From NCBI RefSeq assembly GCF_002117485.1, contig NZ_CP021032.1, forward strand, positions 124,001-188,000: a stretch of DNA of 64,000 nt, given 5' to 3'. Numbering within the stretch: the stretch's first letter is position 1; each line of letters opens with the position of its first letter. Positions 17,391 through 26,026 of this stretch are shown here, piece after piece. The DNA comes from Rhizobium sp. NXC14 (lineage in GTDB: Bacteria; Pseudomonadota; Alphaproteobacteria; Rhizobiales; Rhizobiaceae). The notes beneath the pieces were generated by a model. That model was not told the DNA's origin and did no database searches. It saw nothing but the letters and a program-made list of their open reading frames with translations. Made by a program: the position numbers and the translations under genes.

Positions 17391-18428
17391 ATGCAATCCA
17401 TTGAATCCACCGCGCTGGAGCCGACCAAGAGCGAAATGGCCGGCTTGTCCGCCGGACAGAAGATCGGGCGCCTGATTCCGGTTTATGGACTGGTGATCCT
17501 GACAGTCGGCCTGATCCTGCTCTTTTCGATCATGCTGCCGGATACGTTTCCGACGGTCCTGAATGTCCGCTCGATCGTCTCCGACAAGGCGATCATCGCG
17601 CTTCTGTCGCTGGCCGCGATGATCCCGATGGCCTCGGGCCGCGACCTGACCGTGGGTTACGGCATCGTGCTCTGGCACATTCTCGCCATCAGCCTGCAGA
17701 CGGTCTACGGCCTTCCCTGGCCGGTCGCCGTCCTCATCGTTCTCGCGCTTGGCGTCCTCACCGGCTTCATCAACGGTCTGCTCGTCGAGGTCGCCAAGAT
17801 CGACAGCTTCATCGCCACCCTCGGCACCGGTACGGTCCTTTATGCGCTTGCCCTTTGGCACACCGGCGGCCGGCAGGTGGTCGGCGTCCTGCCTGAAGGT
17901 TTCTACGCGCTGAACGGCACCATGCTGTTCGGCCTGCCAATTACCGGCTTCTACGTGCTGCTGATCGCGATCTGCATGTGGATCGTGCTCGAATACCTGC
18001 CGATCGGCCGTTATCTCTATGCCATCGGCGCCAATCCCAAGGCCGCGGCCCTCAACGGCATTCCCGTCCGCAAATTCGTGATGGGCGCATTCGTCACGTC
18101 AGGCCTGCTGGCGGCCCTGACCGGGGTCCTGCTGGCCTCGAAGCTGCGCATCGGCCAGGCGAGCGTCGGCCTCGAATATCTGCTGCCGGCTCTCGTCGGC
18201 GCTTTCCTTGGGTCGACGACGATCAAGCCGGGACGGGTGAATGTCTGGGGCACCTTGATCGGCGTCATCATCCTGGCGGTGGGGATATCTGGAATTCAGC
18301 AATTCGGCGGATCGTTCTTCGTCGAACCGCTGTTCAACGGCGTGACCCTGCTGATTGCCATCGGCATCGCAGGCTACGCCCAGCGCAAGCGCGGAGCTGT
18401 GAGGAGGATCACACCCGCATCCAAATGA
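17391..18428 (+). CDS. Sugar ABC transporter permease (RbsC type)
   Basis: 345-residue inner-membrane permease of the BPD_transp_2 family with about ten hydrophobic helices. It carries the motifs MIPMASGRDLTVGYGIV and FINGLLVEVAKIDSFIATLGTGT, and the C-terminal block GAFLGSTTIKPGRVNVWGTLIGV typical of RbsC. A cytoplasmic extension of about 30 residues precedes the first helix. It sits between its ATPase (18 nt) and binding protein (50 nt, with a hairpin in the gap). Confidence 0.9.
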   Translation: MQSIESTALEPTKSEMAGLSAGQKIGRLIPVYGLVILTVGLILLFSIMLPDTFPTVLNVRSIVSDKAIIALLSLAAMIPMASGRDLTVGYGIVLWHILAISLQTVYGLPWPVAVLIVLALGVLTGFINGLLVEVAKIDSFIATLGTGTVLYALALWHTGGRQVVGVLPEGFYALNGTMLFGLPITGFYVLLIAICMWIVLEYLPIGRYLYAIGANPKAAALNGIPVRKFVMGAFVTSGLLAALTGVLLASKLRIGQASVGLEYLLPALVGAFLGSTTIKPGRVNVWGTLIGVIILAVGISGIQQFGGSFFVEPLFNGVTLLIAIGIAGYAQRKRGAVRRITPASK

Positions 18429-18432
18429 GGAT

Positions 18433-18447
18433 GCCGGCCCGGCCGGC
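18433..18447 (+). other. Intercistronic GC hairpin before the binding-protein gene
   Basis: GCCGGC (18433-18438) and GCCGGC (18442-18447) form a 6-bp stem with a 3-nt loop, followed by GTTTC. Located between permease and binding-protein cistrons, where such structures often stabilise or set off the downstream mRNA segment. Confidence 0.45.
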
Positions 18448-18478
18448 GTTTCATAACAAACAAAATGGAGGAGTGAAC

Positions 18479-19576
18479 ATGAAGCGCAGGACCTTATTGC
18501 AGGCAACGGTCGCAACCGTCGCCGTTATGCTGAGCATGCCGGCACTGGCCGATTCCATGGCCGACGCCAAAGCCGTGGTCGAGAAATATGCCTCCAAGGT
18601 GAGCGCATGGGATGGCCCGACGAGCGGCCCCAAAGGCGCCACCGGAAAGAACATCGTCATTCTTGCAGCCGATATGAAAAACGGCGGTATCCTCGGCGTC
18701 GCCAATGGCGTGCAGGAAGCGGCCAGCGCGCTCGGCTGGACGGTGAAAGTGCTCGACGGCGCTGGTTCGATCGGCGGCCGGACGGCGGCCTTCGGCCAAG
18801 CCATGGCGCTGAAGCCCGATGGCATCATCATCAACGGCTTTGACGCCGTCGAGCAGAAGCCGGCAATGGAATCGGCAAAGGCTGCCGGCATTCCGATGGT
18901 CTCCTGGCACGCCGCCTCGGCCGTCGGCCCGGTTCCCGAAGTCGGCGTCTTCGCCAACGTCACCACCGATGCGATGGAAGTATCGAAGTCCGCGGCCGAT
19001 TGGGCCTTCGCCGATGCCGGCGGCAAGCCGGGCGTCATCATCTTCACCGACTCGACCTATGCGATCGCTATCGCCAAGGCCGACCGCATGAAGAAGGAGA
19101 TCGAGGATCTCGGCGGCACGGTGCTCGAATATGTCGACACGCCGATCGCCGAAACCTCCCAGCGCATGCCGCAGCTGACCACGTCGCTTCTGCAGAAGTA
19201 CGGCGCCAAGTGGACGCATTCGCTGGCGATCAACGACCTCTATTACGACTTCATGGGACCGTCGCTCGCCTCTGCCGGCATTCCAGGCGACGGAAAGCCG
19301 GTCAACGTCGCCGCGGGTGACGGTTCGGAGAGCGCCTATCAGCGCATTCGCGCCAAGCAGTATCAGGCCGTCACGGTCGCCGAGCCGCTCAACCTCCAGG
19401 GCTGGCAGCTCGTCGACGAACTGAACCGCGCTTTTGCGGGTGCGCCGTGGTCGGGCTACGTGTCGCCGCTGCACGTGGTGACCAGCGCGAACGTCGAATT
19501 CGACGGCGGGCCGAAGAACAGCTTCGATCCCGATAACGGCTATCGCGATCAATACAAGAAAATCTGGGGCAAATAA
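18479..19576 (+). CDS. Sugar ABC transporter periplasmic substrate-binding protein (type I fold)
   Basis: 365 residues with a signal peptide (MKRRTLLQATVATVAVML..ALADS; the RRTLL pattern leaves a Tat route possible). The mature part has the periplasmic-binding-protein type I pattern: ILAADMKNGGILGVANGVQEAA, PDGIIINGFD, FTDSTYAIAIAKADRM. GGAGGAG lies before ATG 18479. It is divergent from classical RbsB and is likely tuned to a sugar acid or lactone given the regulon. Flanked by hairpins on both sides, which fits high, separately stabilised expression. Confidence 0.88.
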   Translation: MKRRTLLQATVATVAVMLSMPALADSMADAKAVVEKYASKVSAWDGPTSGPKGATGKNIVILAADMKNGGILGVANGVQEAASALGWTVKVLDGAGSIGGRTAAFGQAMALKPDGIIINGFDAVEQKPAMESAKAAGIPMVSWHAASAVGPVPEVGVFANVTTDAMEVSKSAADWAFADAGGKPGVIIFTDSTYAIAIAKADRMKKEIEDLGGTVLEYVDTPIAETSQRMPQLTTSLLQKYGAKWTHSLAINDLYYDFMGPSLASAGIPGDGKPVNVAAGDGSESAYQRIRAKQYQAVTVAEPLNLQGWQLVDELNRAFAGAPWSGYVSPLHVVTSANVEFDGGPKNSFDPDNGYRDQYKKIWGK

Positions 19577-19584
19577 GCCTTCCC

Positions 19585-19610
19585 AAGGGCGTATCTGCGG
19601 ATACGCCCTT
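19585..19610 (+). terminator. Perfect 11-bp hairpin after the binding-protein gene
   Basis: AAGGGCGTATC (19585-19595) pairs perfectly with GATACGCCCTT (19600-19610) around a TGCG loop, 8 nt after the binding-protein stop. It is followed by a C-run rather than a T-run, so it may be an mRNA-stabilising or partial termination element rather than a full terminator. Confidence 0.6.
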
Positions 19611-19671
19611 ACCCCCGCTGACACCACGCCAATATCGATCCAGCTCCGGCGAGTTTTGGAAAAGAGAACCC

Positions 19672-20010
19672 ATGATCATTCGTTATGCTTTGTTTGAAGG
19701 CGAAATCCATCCCGGCCGAGAAGAGGAATTCCGCGCCTTTGTCAGGCAGCGGCTCGTCCCTCTCTGGACGAAATTTCCGGGCGCCGAGGAAGTCCGGGTG
19801 CTTGACGGAATGGAGCGCGACGAAGGCGCTCCTGTCTATGCCATGGCTCTCGCCATACGTTATCCCGATATGGATGCGGTCAATGCAGCGCTTCGCTCCC
19901 ATGTGCGCTTCGAGAGCCGCGAGGTCACCGGCGAACTCCTGCAGCTCTTCACCGGCAAGGTGCATCACCACGTCTTCCAGGCCAACGAATACCCGCCGGC
20001 CATTGCCTGA
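19672..20010 (+). CDS. Small protein with dimeric alpha-beta-barrel look, unknown function
   Basis: 112 residues, no signal peptide or membrane helix. The pattern IIRYALFEGEIHPGREEEFRAFV at the start, followed by alternating strand/helix segments, resembles dimeric alpha+beta barrel (EthD/ABM-like) proteins, but I do not recognise a specific family. It begins 95 nt after the binding-protein gene, beyond a hairpin, and is followed by a good terminator, so it is probably the last gene of the sugar ABC operon. AGAGAA precedes ATG 19672. Function unknown; a small isomerase or lactone/aldonate-handling protein would fit the context. Confidence 0.75.
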   Translation: MIIRYALFEGEIHPGREEEFRAFVRQRLVPLWTKFPGAEEVRVLDGMERDEGAPVYAMALAIRYPDMDAVNAALRSHVRFESREVTGELLQLFTGKVHHHVFQANEYPPAIA

Positions 20011-20090
20011 CCGCCGGGCATTTTCCGCGCCGACTGGAGCGACGGACGCTGCCCGGCCGTAAGATCGAGAACAGCGATCGAACAATTTTA

Positions 20091-20125
20091 AAGCGCCTGC
20101 GAACGAGCGTTCCAGGCGCTTTTCC
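20091..20125 (+). terminator. Rho-independent terminator at end of sugar ABC operon
   Basis: Stem AAGCGCCTG (20091-20099) / CAGGCGCTT (20113-20121), continued inward by GAAC/GTTC around a GAGC loop, with one bulged C, followed by TTTTCC. A canonical strong hairpin with a short T-tract. Confidence 0.8.
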
Positions 20126-20330
20126 TATTGGGACGCTGCCAAGCCCGCGGGCACCGGCCTTTGGCACAATTTTTCATCAGCGCCGCTATTATTAATTTAA
20201 ATAGTCTACTGATTTAGTGGGCAATGCTCCATCTTACCTCGCATGGCGCCGGCGAAGCAGATAGCTGCATGATCTACCAGGCCGCCTTATTTGGTCTTCT
20301 TCTTCCAACCACGCAGATCCGCAGCATCGC
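20126..20330. other. Intergenic region, AT-rich, promoter of the monooxygenase pseudogene likely
   Basis: About 200 nt between the terminator and the next gene. It contains TTGGCACAATTTTTCA at 20161-20176 (a poor match to sigma-54) and an AT-rich stretch at 20188-20202. No coding potential. Confidence 0.3.
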
Positions 20331-21402
20331 ATGAGCACTGATCCCGAATTTCTCTGGTATATTCCGAACGACGTCAGGCCCGGCCATCGCGGCGATTCCG
20401 CCGTCGACAATCACAACAGCCTGGATACGCTGACCAGCCATGCGAAGGCGCTTGAGGAGCACGGCTGGAAGGGCGCGCTCATCGGCACCGGCTGGGGCCG
20501 TCCCGACACGTTCACCGTCGCGGCCTCGCTCGCGGCGCGCACCACCACCTTCGAGCCGCTGATTGCGATCCGCCCGGGTTATTGGCGGCCGGCAAATTTC
20601 GCGTCCGCAGCGGCGACGCTCGACCATCTGACCGGCGGCCGGGTGCGGATCAACATCGTCTCGGGCAAGGACAACCTGTCGGCTTACGGCGACAGCGAGG
20701 GCGATCAGGCGCATCGTTATAGCAGGACGAGGGAGTTCATGCGGCTGGTGCGCAGGTTATGGACCGAAGAAAACGTCACCTCCGCGGGAGAGCATTTCCG
20801 GGTTGCCGAATCCACCGTGGTGCCGCGCATCGAGGTTCGCGGGCGACCGCCGGCACCCGAAACTCTATTTTGGTGGCGCATCCGAGGCGGCCGAACGGGT
20901 GGCGGCGGCCGAGGCCGATGTCCAGCTTTTCTGGGGCGAGCCGCTCGATGGTGTCCGCGAGCGGATAGATCGGCTCAAGGGACTGAGCCGGGACCTCGAC
21001 CGCGACCTTCCACCGTTGGAATTCGGGCTGCGGATAACGACGCTGGTTCGGGACACGACGGATGAGGCATGGGCCGATGCCGAGGCGAAAGTCGCCGAGA
21101 TGGCGAAGAACAAAGGCGCCGGCTGGCACGATCACCAGGGTGCACTTGCCGTGGGCCAGCAGCGGCTGCTCGCTCTTCACGAGCGCGGCCACGTGCTCGA
21201 CGATAATCTCTACACCGCGCCGGGCAAGTTCGGCGGCGGCGGGGCCGGCACCACTTGGCTGGTCGGCTCGGCGGAAGAGGTCGCCCGTTCACTGCGCAAA
21301 TATCAGGAACTGGGAATCACGCATTTCGTGCTTTCGGATACGCCTTACCTCTCCGAGATCAAGCGTCAGGGCGATCAGCTTCTGCCGCTGCTGCGTGGCT
21401 GA
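20331..21402 (+). pseudogene. LLM-class flavin-dependent monooxygenase, broken by a +1 frameshift
   Basis: Two reading frames together encode one bacterial-luciferase-like (SsuD/alkanesulfonate-monooxygenase-type) FMNH2-dependent monooxygenase. Frame one reads from MSTDPEFLWYIPNDVRPGHR to VVPRIEVRG. Frame two continues GDRRHPKLYFGGASEAAERV to a natural stop at 21402. The frames join at GGG 20841-20843; removing one G restores a continuous 356-residue protein (the full span is 1072 nt, one more than a multiple of three). Both halves keep family-like sequence without further damage, so this is a recent mutation or a sequencing/assembly error. Confidence 0.82.
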
Positions 21403-22048
21403 CCCCGCTGATGGGCAATTCCATGAGCACACGATGTCGGATCGTTGCAGCACATTGTTGCGGCCGGAATTGTAGGCGACGTAGAGTCGGCGCCAAGCAT
21501 CGTTTGCGCTGCCGCAGTGCATCCGAAGTGACTCGCGATTTCCGTCCGGCGTTCCCCGGATCATTGTCCGAGTGCAAGGCGGCGAAAGAGTTGAGCGCCG
21601 AATTTACAACAGCAGATGTCGGCCGTTGCTGTGAAACAACTTAGCATACTCTTCCCGCATGGCGGCGGTGCAAGAAATGCGCACACGATATACGAAAAAC
21701 GCAGCTTACTGGCTCTCTGCCGCCTCCGTTTACATTCTCTAAAATATATTCCCCTAAATTTTTAGGATATCGGGAAGGCGTTCTCAGGATCGTCACCTAC
21801 GCCATGACGGCGAGCCGGGCTTCCGAAATCTTGCACGAAATCGACGATGTTACTTTCCGCGCCTCCTGGGCATTGGCACGGCCGTTCCCGGACAATGTAC
21901 AGTGCATGCGAAGTGGCATGTCGGGCGCGAACAGTGCCTCGGGACGTGTTCGGGTACGGATCAAGGACCGCACGCTTGAATGAGGAGTCGCGAGCGATCC
22001 TGATGTCCCAGCGACTTTTGACAACCTCGCCAACCATGGAGAGTGCCA
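21403..22048. other. 646-nt gene-free region upstream of the chemoreceptor
   Basis: No open frame with a ribosome site and family-like sequence was found. It contains an AT-rich segment around 21730-21770, with the palindrome CCTAAATTTTTAGG at 21753-21766, which could be a regulator site or part of the chemoreceptor promoter. A sigma-54-like string at 21875 lacks the conserved -12 GC. Confidence 0.4.
21753..21766. promoter_or_regulatory. AT-rich palindrome upstream of chemoreceptor gene
   Basis: CCTAAATTTTTAGG, inverted repeat with a 2-nt centre, flanked by further AT-rich sequence, about 280 nt upstream of the chemoreceptor start. Role unknown. Confidence 0.3.
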
Positions 22049-24022
22049 ATGAACAGCATTAAGAATTTCGGGATCGCGGTGCGTCTCACCCTCGGCTTCA
22101 GCTTCCTGGTTCTGCTGATGGCCGGCCTGGCCATCTATTCGGCGGTAGAGGTCGCGAAGATCAACAGCGATCTTGAAACGATCAATGACGTCAACAGCGT
22201 CAAGCAACGCTTTGCCATCAACTATCGCGGCAGCGTGCATGATCGGGCGATCGCCATCCGCGACGTGACCCTGGTGACCTCGGCGGATGAACGCAAGGCC
22301 GCCGAGGCGCTGATCGATAAGCTCGCGGCCACTTATGCCGAGAATGAAAAGCGCATGGCCGACATGGTTGCATCCCCGGCAGGTGCCACGGATCAGGAAA
22401 AAGCTATTCTCAACGAGATTGCCGGCATTCAGGCGAAAACCAATCCTCTGGTCGCCGAGATCATCGCGCTGCAGGAGAAGGGCGACGGCGAGGCGGCGCG
22501 CAAGATCCTGCTCGAACAGGCCCGTCCGGCTTTCGTGCAGTGGCTCGGCGCCATCAATAAATTCATCGACTATCAGGAAGCGCTGAACAAAACGATCGGC
22601 GGTAAGGTTCGCAGTTCGGCAAGCGGGTTCAAGCCGATCGTGCTGACGGCGCTGGGGATCGCGGCTCTTCTCTCTATTTTCGCTGCCGTCATCACATCCC
22701 GTACGATCATCGGTCCGCTGGCAAAACTCCAGCTTTCGCTAAAAGCGATGGCGGAAGGCAATCTCGACGGCGACCGTCGCCTCGAAGCGCGCGGCGACGA
22801 GATCGGCAAGCTCGCGCGCGCCGTGGCCAGCTTGCGTGACGCGATTTCAGCGAAGGCGGAACGGCAAGCCGATGCGGAAAGCAAGCGGGCTGTCGCGGAG
22901 CGGCAACGCCTCGAGCAGGATGCCAGCGAACGCCGCACCCTTGCGGAGCAAACGGACCAGGCTGTCGGCCGGCTTGGGGACGCCTTGCAGGCCCTGGCAG
23001 ACGGCGACCTCACGCAGCAGATCGACACGCCGTTCATTCCGTCCCTGGAAAAGCTCCGCGCCGATTTCAATGCCGCGGTCGAAAAGCTCCGTGCCGCCAT
23101 GCAGAAGGTTTCTCAGAACGCCAGTGCCATCGCGGCCGGCGCACAGGAGATCCGGTCGGCCTCGGACGATCTCGCCAAGCGGACCGAACAGCAGGCCGCT
23201 TCCGTCGAGGAAACCGCCGCTGCTCTGGAAGAGATCACGACCACTGTCGCCGACTCCAGCCACAGGGCTCAGGAAGCCGGGCAGCTCGTCCGCAAGACCA
23301 AGGACAATGCGGAACGCTCGGGCAGCGTCGTTCGCGATGCGGTCGACGCCATGGGCAAGATCGAATCTTCCGCCACCGAGATCGGAAGCATCATCGGCGT
23401 CATCGACGAGATCGCCTTCCAGACCAACCTGCTGGCGCTGAATGCCGGCGTCGAAGCCGCCCGCGCCGGTGAAGCCGGCAAGGGCTTTGCCGTCGTCGCC
23501 CAGGAAGTGCGCGAATTGGCGCAGCGTTCCGCCAAGGCGGCAAAGGAGATCAAGGAACTGATCAACGCTTCGAACGGCCATGTGAAGAGCGGCGTCGCCC
23601 TCGTCGGCGAGACCGGAAAGGCCTTGCAGGAGATTGCCGCGCAGGTGCAGCAGGTCGACGGCAATGTCGGCGCGATCGTCGGCGCTTCGCAGGAACAGGC
23701 GACGGGGCTGAAAGAAATCAACGCCGCTGTCAACAGGATGGATCAGGGGACGCAGCAGAACGCCGCCATGGTGGAGGAAGCGACAGCTGCCGCCCATAAC
23801 CTCGCCAAGGAAGCCGATGCGCTGTTCCAGTTGCTCAGCCAGTTCAATATCGGCGGAGCGGTGGCATCAAGGCGCATGACGCCGCCCGCCGCGGCAGCGC
23901 AGCACGCTCAACCTGTCGCCTCGCCCGCTCGGCAGATGATCGCGAAGATCGGCAAGTCGTTCCAGGGCGGCGCGGCGGTCCAGGGGAACGCGGCATTGGC
24001 GGGCGATTGGGAAGAATTCTGA
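22049..24022 (+). CDS. Methyl-accepting chemotaxis protein with C-terminal DWEEF tether
   Basis: 657-residue transmembrane chemoreceptor. Residues about 14-34 form TM1, 35-185 a periplasmic four-helix-bundle-type sensor (4HB_MCP), 192-212 TM2, then a HAMP linker, then the long signalling coiled coil with the conserved hairpin tip [23 protein letters not shown]. The last five residues, DWEEF, match the xWxxF-type pentapeptide that docks CheR/CheB methylation enzymes. ATG 22049 follows GGAGAG; the GTG six nt upstream lies on that site. Ligand unknown. It stands alone, so it feeds a chemotaxis array encoded elsewhere. Confidence 0.94.
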   Translation: MNSIKNFGIAVRLTLGFSFLVLLMAGLAIYSAVEVAKINSDLETINDVNSVKQRFAINYRGSVHDRAIAIRDVTLVTSADERKAAEALIDKLAATYAENEKRMADMVASPAGATDQEKAILNEIAGIQAKTNPLVAEIIALQEKGDGEAARKILLEQARPAFVQWLGAINKFIDYQEALNKTIGGKVRSSASGFKPIVLTALGIAALLSIFAAVITSRTIIGPLAKLQLSLKAMAEGNLDGDRRLEARGDEIGKLARAVASLRDAISAKAERQADAESKRAVAERQRLEQDASERRTLAEQTDQAVGRLGDALQALADGDLTQQIDTPFIPSLEKLRADFNAAVEKLRAAMQKVSQNASAIAAGAQEIRSASDDLAKRTEQQAASVEETAAALEEITTTVADSSHRAQEAGQLVRKTKDNAERSGSVVRDAVDAMGKIESSATEIGSIIGVIDEIAFQTNLLALNAGVEAARAGEAGKGFAVVAQEVRELAQRSAKAAKEIKELINASNGHVKSGVALVGETGKALQEIAAQVQQVDGNVGAIVGASQEQATGLKEINAAVNRMDQGTQQNAAMVEEATAAAHNLAKEADALFQLLSQFNIGGAVASRRMTPPAAAAQHAQPVASPARQMIAKIGKSFQGGAAVQGNAALAGDWEEF

Positions 24023-24064
24023 TCGCGGAAGCACTCCTGCGCCCCTGCCATAATTTGAAATGAG

Positions 24065-24095
24065 GAAGGGCAGCGTTTGCTGCCCTTCGCGTTTT
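24065..24095. terminator. Bidirectional terminator between chemoreceptor and mctP
   Basis: Perfect 10-bp stem GAAGGGCAGC (24065-24074) / GCTGCCCTTC (24079-24088) with GTTT loop, followed by GCGTTTT on the plus strand. It separates two convergent genes. Confidence 0.8.
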
Positions 24096-24100
24096 CGTGC

Positions 24101-25576
24101 CTACGCCCGAGCCGGGGCCCTGGCTGGAAGCAGGGCGTTGAACACGACTGCAACCGCGATGTTTGCCGCCAGCGCCAGCAGGCCGGTATAGACGGTGAAG
24201 GGTTCGCCGCCGAGGCTGATCAGATGCAGAGGCTTCCAGCCGGCATCCCAGACCAGGAAGGTGCCGCCGCAGAAGCCGACGAACCAGCCGGCAAGCAGGC
24301 CGGGTGCACGGAACCAGCCGGTGTAGAGACCGAAGACCAGCGCCGGGAGCGTCTGCAGGATCCAGATGCCGCCGAGCAGTTGCAGGTCGAGGGCAAACTG
24401 CGTCGGCAGGAAAAGGATGACGAGAAGCGCGCCGACCTTGACCACCAGCGATGTCACCTTAGCGACCTTGGCCTCGCCTGCATCGCTGACTTTGGGATCG
24501 ACATAGGCCTTCCAGAAGTTGCGGGTGAAGAGATTGGCCGCGCCAATGCTCATCACCGCCGCCGGCACCAGTGCGCCGATGGCGATCGCGGCAAAGGCGA
24601 AGCCGGAGAACCAGCCCGAAAACAGCGTCTTGAACAGCGTGGGAACGACGTCGTTCGCACTGTCAAGCTTCAGGTTGGCGGCATGGCCCATATAGCCGAG
24701 CAGCGCCAGAAGGCCGAGCAGCAGCGTATAGGCCGGCAGCATGATCGCATTCTTGCGGATCGTCTTGCCGCTGTTGGAGGCAAAGATGCCTGTCAGCGTA
24801 TGCGGATACATGAAGGCCGCAAGCGCCGAGCCCAGAGCGAGCGTGGCATAGGCGACGTACTGATTGCCGCCCAGCAGCAGGTTGCCGGAGCCCTTGGCCT
24901 GGAAGGCCGCATCGGCCGAGGCGAAGACATTGGCGTAGCCGCCGAGCTTCGACGGGATCAGCGCGACCGCGGCGATCACCACGATATAGATCATGATGTC
25001 CTTGACGAAGGCGATCAAGGCGGGCGCGCGCAGGCCCGCCGAGTAGGTATAGAGCGCCAGCACGATGAAGGCGATCGCCAGCGGCAATTCGCCATGCAGT
25101 CCGAGCGCCTTCAGGACCGCCGTCATGCCGACGAGCTGCAGGGCGATGTAAGGCATGGTGGCGATGACGCCGGTCGCCGCGACGGCAAGCTCGAGACCGC
25201 GCGATCCATATTGACCATGGACGACGTCGGCTGCCGTCACATAGCCGAAATCCTTGGCACGTTTCCACAGCACCGGCATAACCATGAACACGAAGGGGTA
25301 GACGACGATCGTATAGGGCAGCGCGAAGAAGCCGTAGGCGCCGACCGTGTAGACCAGCGCCGGGACGGCGATCACGGTATAGGCCGTATAGAAATCGCCG
25401 CCGACGAGGAACCAGGTAATCCAGGTACCGAAGTTGCGTCCGCCGAGACCCCATTCATCGATATGAGCCAGCGTCTCGGGCTTGCGCCAGCGGCTGGCGA
25501 CGAAACCCATGACGGTGACGAGGGCGAAAAAGAAGATGAAGACGGCAAGCGCCGTGACGTTGATGTCAGTCGTCAT
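24101..25576 (-). CDS. mctP: Monocarboxylate transport permease MctP (sodium:solute symporter family)
   Basis: 491-residue inner-membrane symporter with about thirteen helices and SSS-family signatures such as LGGRNFGTWITWFLVGGDFYTAYT near the N-terminus. It is highly reminiscent of rhizobial MctP, which takes up lactate, pyruvate and alanine. The start chosen is ATG 25576; an alternative start nine nt upstream has poorer spacing. It overlaps the DUF3311 gene by 11 nt. The MctR/MctS regulators encoded just upstream on the same strand match the known arrangement of this locus in R. leguminosarum. Confidence 0.9.
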   Translation of the reverse strand: MTTDINVTALAVFIFFFALVTVMGFVASRWRKPETLAHIDEWGLGGRNFGTWITWFLVGGDFYTAYTVIAVPALVYTVGAYGFFALPYTIVVYPFVFMVMPVLWKRAKDFGYVTAADVVHGQYGSRGLELAVAATGVIATMPYIALQLVGMTAVLKALGLHGELPLAIAFIVLALYTYSAGLRAPALIAFVKDIMIYIVVIAAVALIPSKLGGYANVFASADAAFQAKGSGNLLLGGNQYVAYATLALGSALAAFMYPHTLTGIFASNSGKTIRKNAIMLPAYTLLLGLLALLGYMGHAANLKLDSANDVVPTLFKTLFSGWFSGFAFAAIAIGALVPAAVMSIGAANLFTRNFWKAYVDPKVSDAGEAKVAKVTSLVVKVGALLVILFLPTQFALDLQLLGGIWILQTLPALVFGLYTGWFRAPGLLAGWFVGFCGGTFLVWDAGWKPLHLISLGGEPFTVYTGLLALAANIAVAVVFNALLPARAPARA

Positions 25577-25763
25577 GGCGAACACTCCGGTAGGCGATCC
25601 AGGTCAGCGTCGCTGTGATCGGTACCCAGAGAAGCTGATACCAATAGAAGAAGGGAAAGCCGAAAAGCGACGGCTCGCGGAGATTGTAGAATGGCGGCCA
25701 GAGCAGCCCTATGTACGGGATGATAAGCAGCCAGAGCGCTGCCTTGCTATGTGGTCTTTCCAT
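25566..25763 (-). CDS. DUF3311 small membrane protein, symporter partner
   Basis: 65 residues with two hydrophobic helices (LWLLIIPYIGLLWPPFY and YQLLWVPITATLTWIAY) separated by a short loop, the DUF3311 pattern. Genes of this family regularly precede SSS-type symporters and may be an accessory or assembly subunit. It overlaps mctP by 11 nt, so they are translationally coupled. ATG 25763 is preceded by AAAGGT. It stands 12 nt after a further small ORF on the same strand. Confidence 0.88.
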   Translation of the reverse strand: MERPHSKAALWLLIIPYIGLLWPPFYNLREPSLFGFPFFYWYQLLWVPITATLTWIAYRSVRHDD

Positions 25764-25775
25764 GTCGGGTACCTT

Positions 25776-25907
25776 TCAGGCGCCGCGGGGGGCGGTCGCC
25801 ATGTTCCAGTTGTCGGCGTGGAAGGCGGGTCTGTCAGCCGCAGGCCGCGGCGAGCCCGGTTCGGATCGCTCGACCTTTCCAGCCGATCGAAAGCTAATGT
25901 AACGCAT
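25776..25907 (-). CDS. Putative 43-residue leader protein of the mctP operon
   Basis: A short reading frame beginning MRYISFRSAGKVERSE and ending MATAPRGA, then TGA 12 nt before the DUF3311 gene. It has an excellent ribosome site, GGGAGG, seven nt before ATG 25907, the best in this operon. No membrane helix or signal peptide; moderately basic and proline-rich. I do not recognise the family. It may be a real small protein, or a translated leader that couples ribosome progress to expression of the symporter genes. Conservation is untested. Confidence 0.5.
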   Translation of the reverse strand: MRYISFRSAGKVERSEPGSPRPAADRPAFHADNWNMATAPRGA

Positions 25908-26008
25908 ATGAATTCCTCCCAACGACTGACACTTGGCCAGCCGCGGATGGAGTCCTATGGCGTCGGTCTTGTCGTCACAAGATGGCCGCGGGGCGGAAAT
26001 GCCGGCGT

Positions 26009-26026
26009 CTACCCAGAAGTGGGTAG
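26009..26026. promoter_or_regulatory. Palindrome CTACCCA-N4-TGGGTAG at 3' end of mctR / upstream of mctP operon
   Basis: Perfect 7-bp inverted repeat with GAAG loop. On the minus strand it includes the mctR stop codon, so it could be a terminator hairpin, though no T-run follows. The 7-2-7-like layout also resembles NarL/FixJ-type response-regulator sites, and it lies upstream of the mctP transcript. Confidence 0.4.

Noticed and set aside
20161..20176. Sigma-54-like string TTGGCACAATTTTTCA before the broken monooxygenase
   Set aside because: The conserved GC at -12 is absent (CA).
21871..21890. Sigma-54-like promoter TTGGCACG-N4-TTCC upstream of the chemoreceptor
   Set aside because: The -12 GC is CC here, and rhizobial chemotaxis genes are not usually sigma-54 dependent.
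21847..22062. 71-codon plus-strand frame ahead of the chemoreceptor
   Set aside because: No ribosome site, no recognisable features, and it runs out of frame into the receptor gene.
24077..25618. A 513-codon plus-strand open frame opposite mctP
   Set aside because: Antisense shadow of a clear SSS symporter; repetitive charged composition and no ribosome site.
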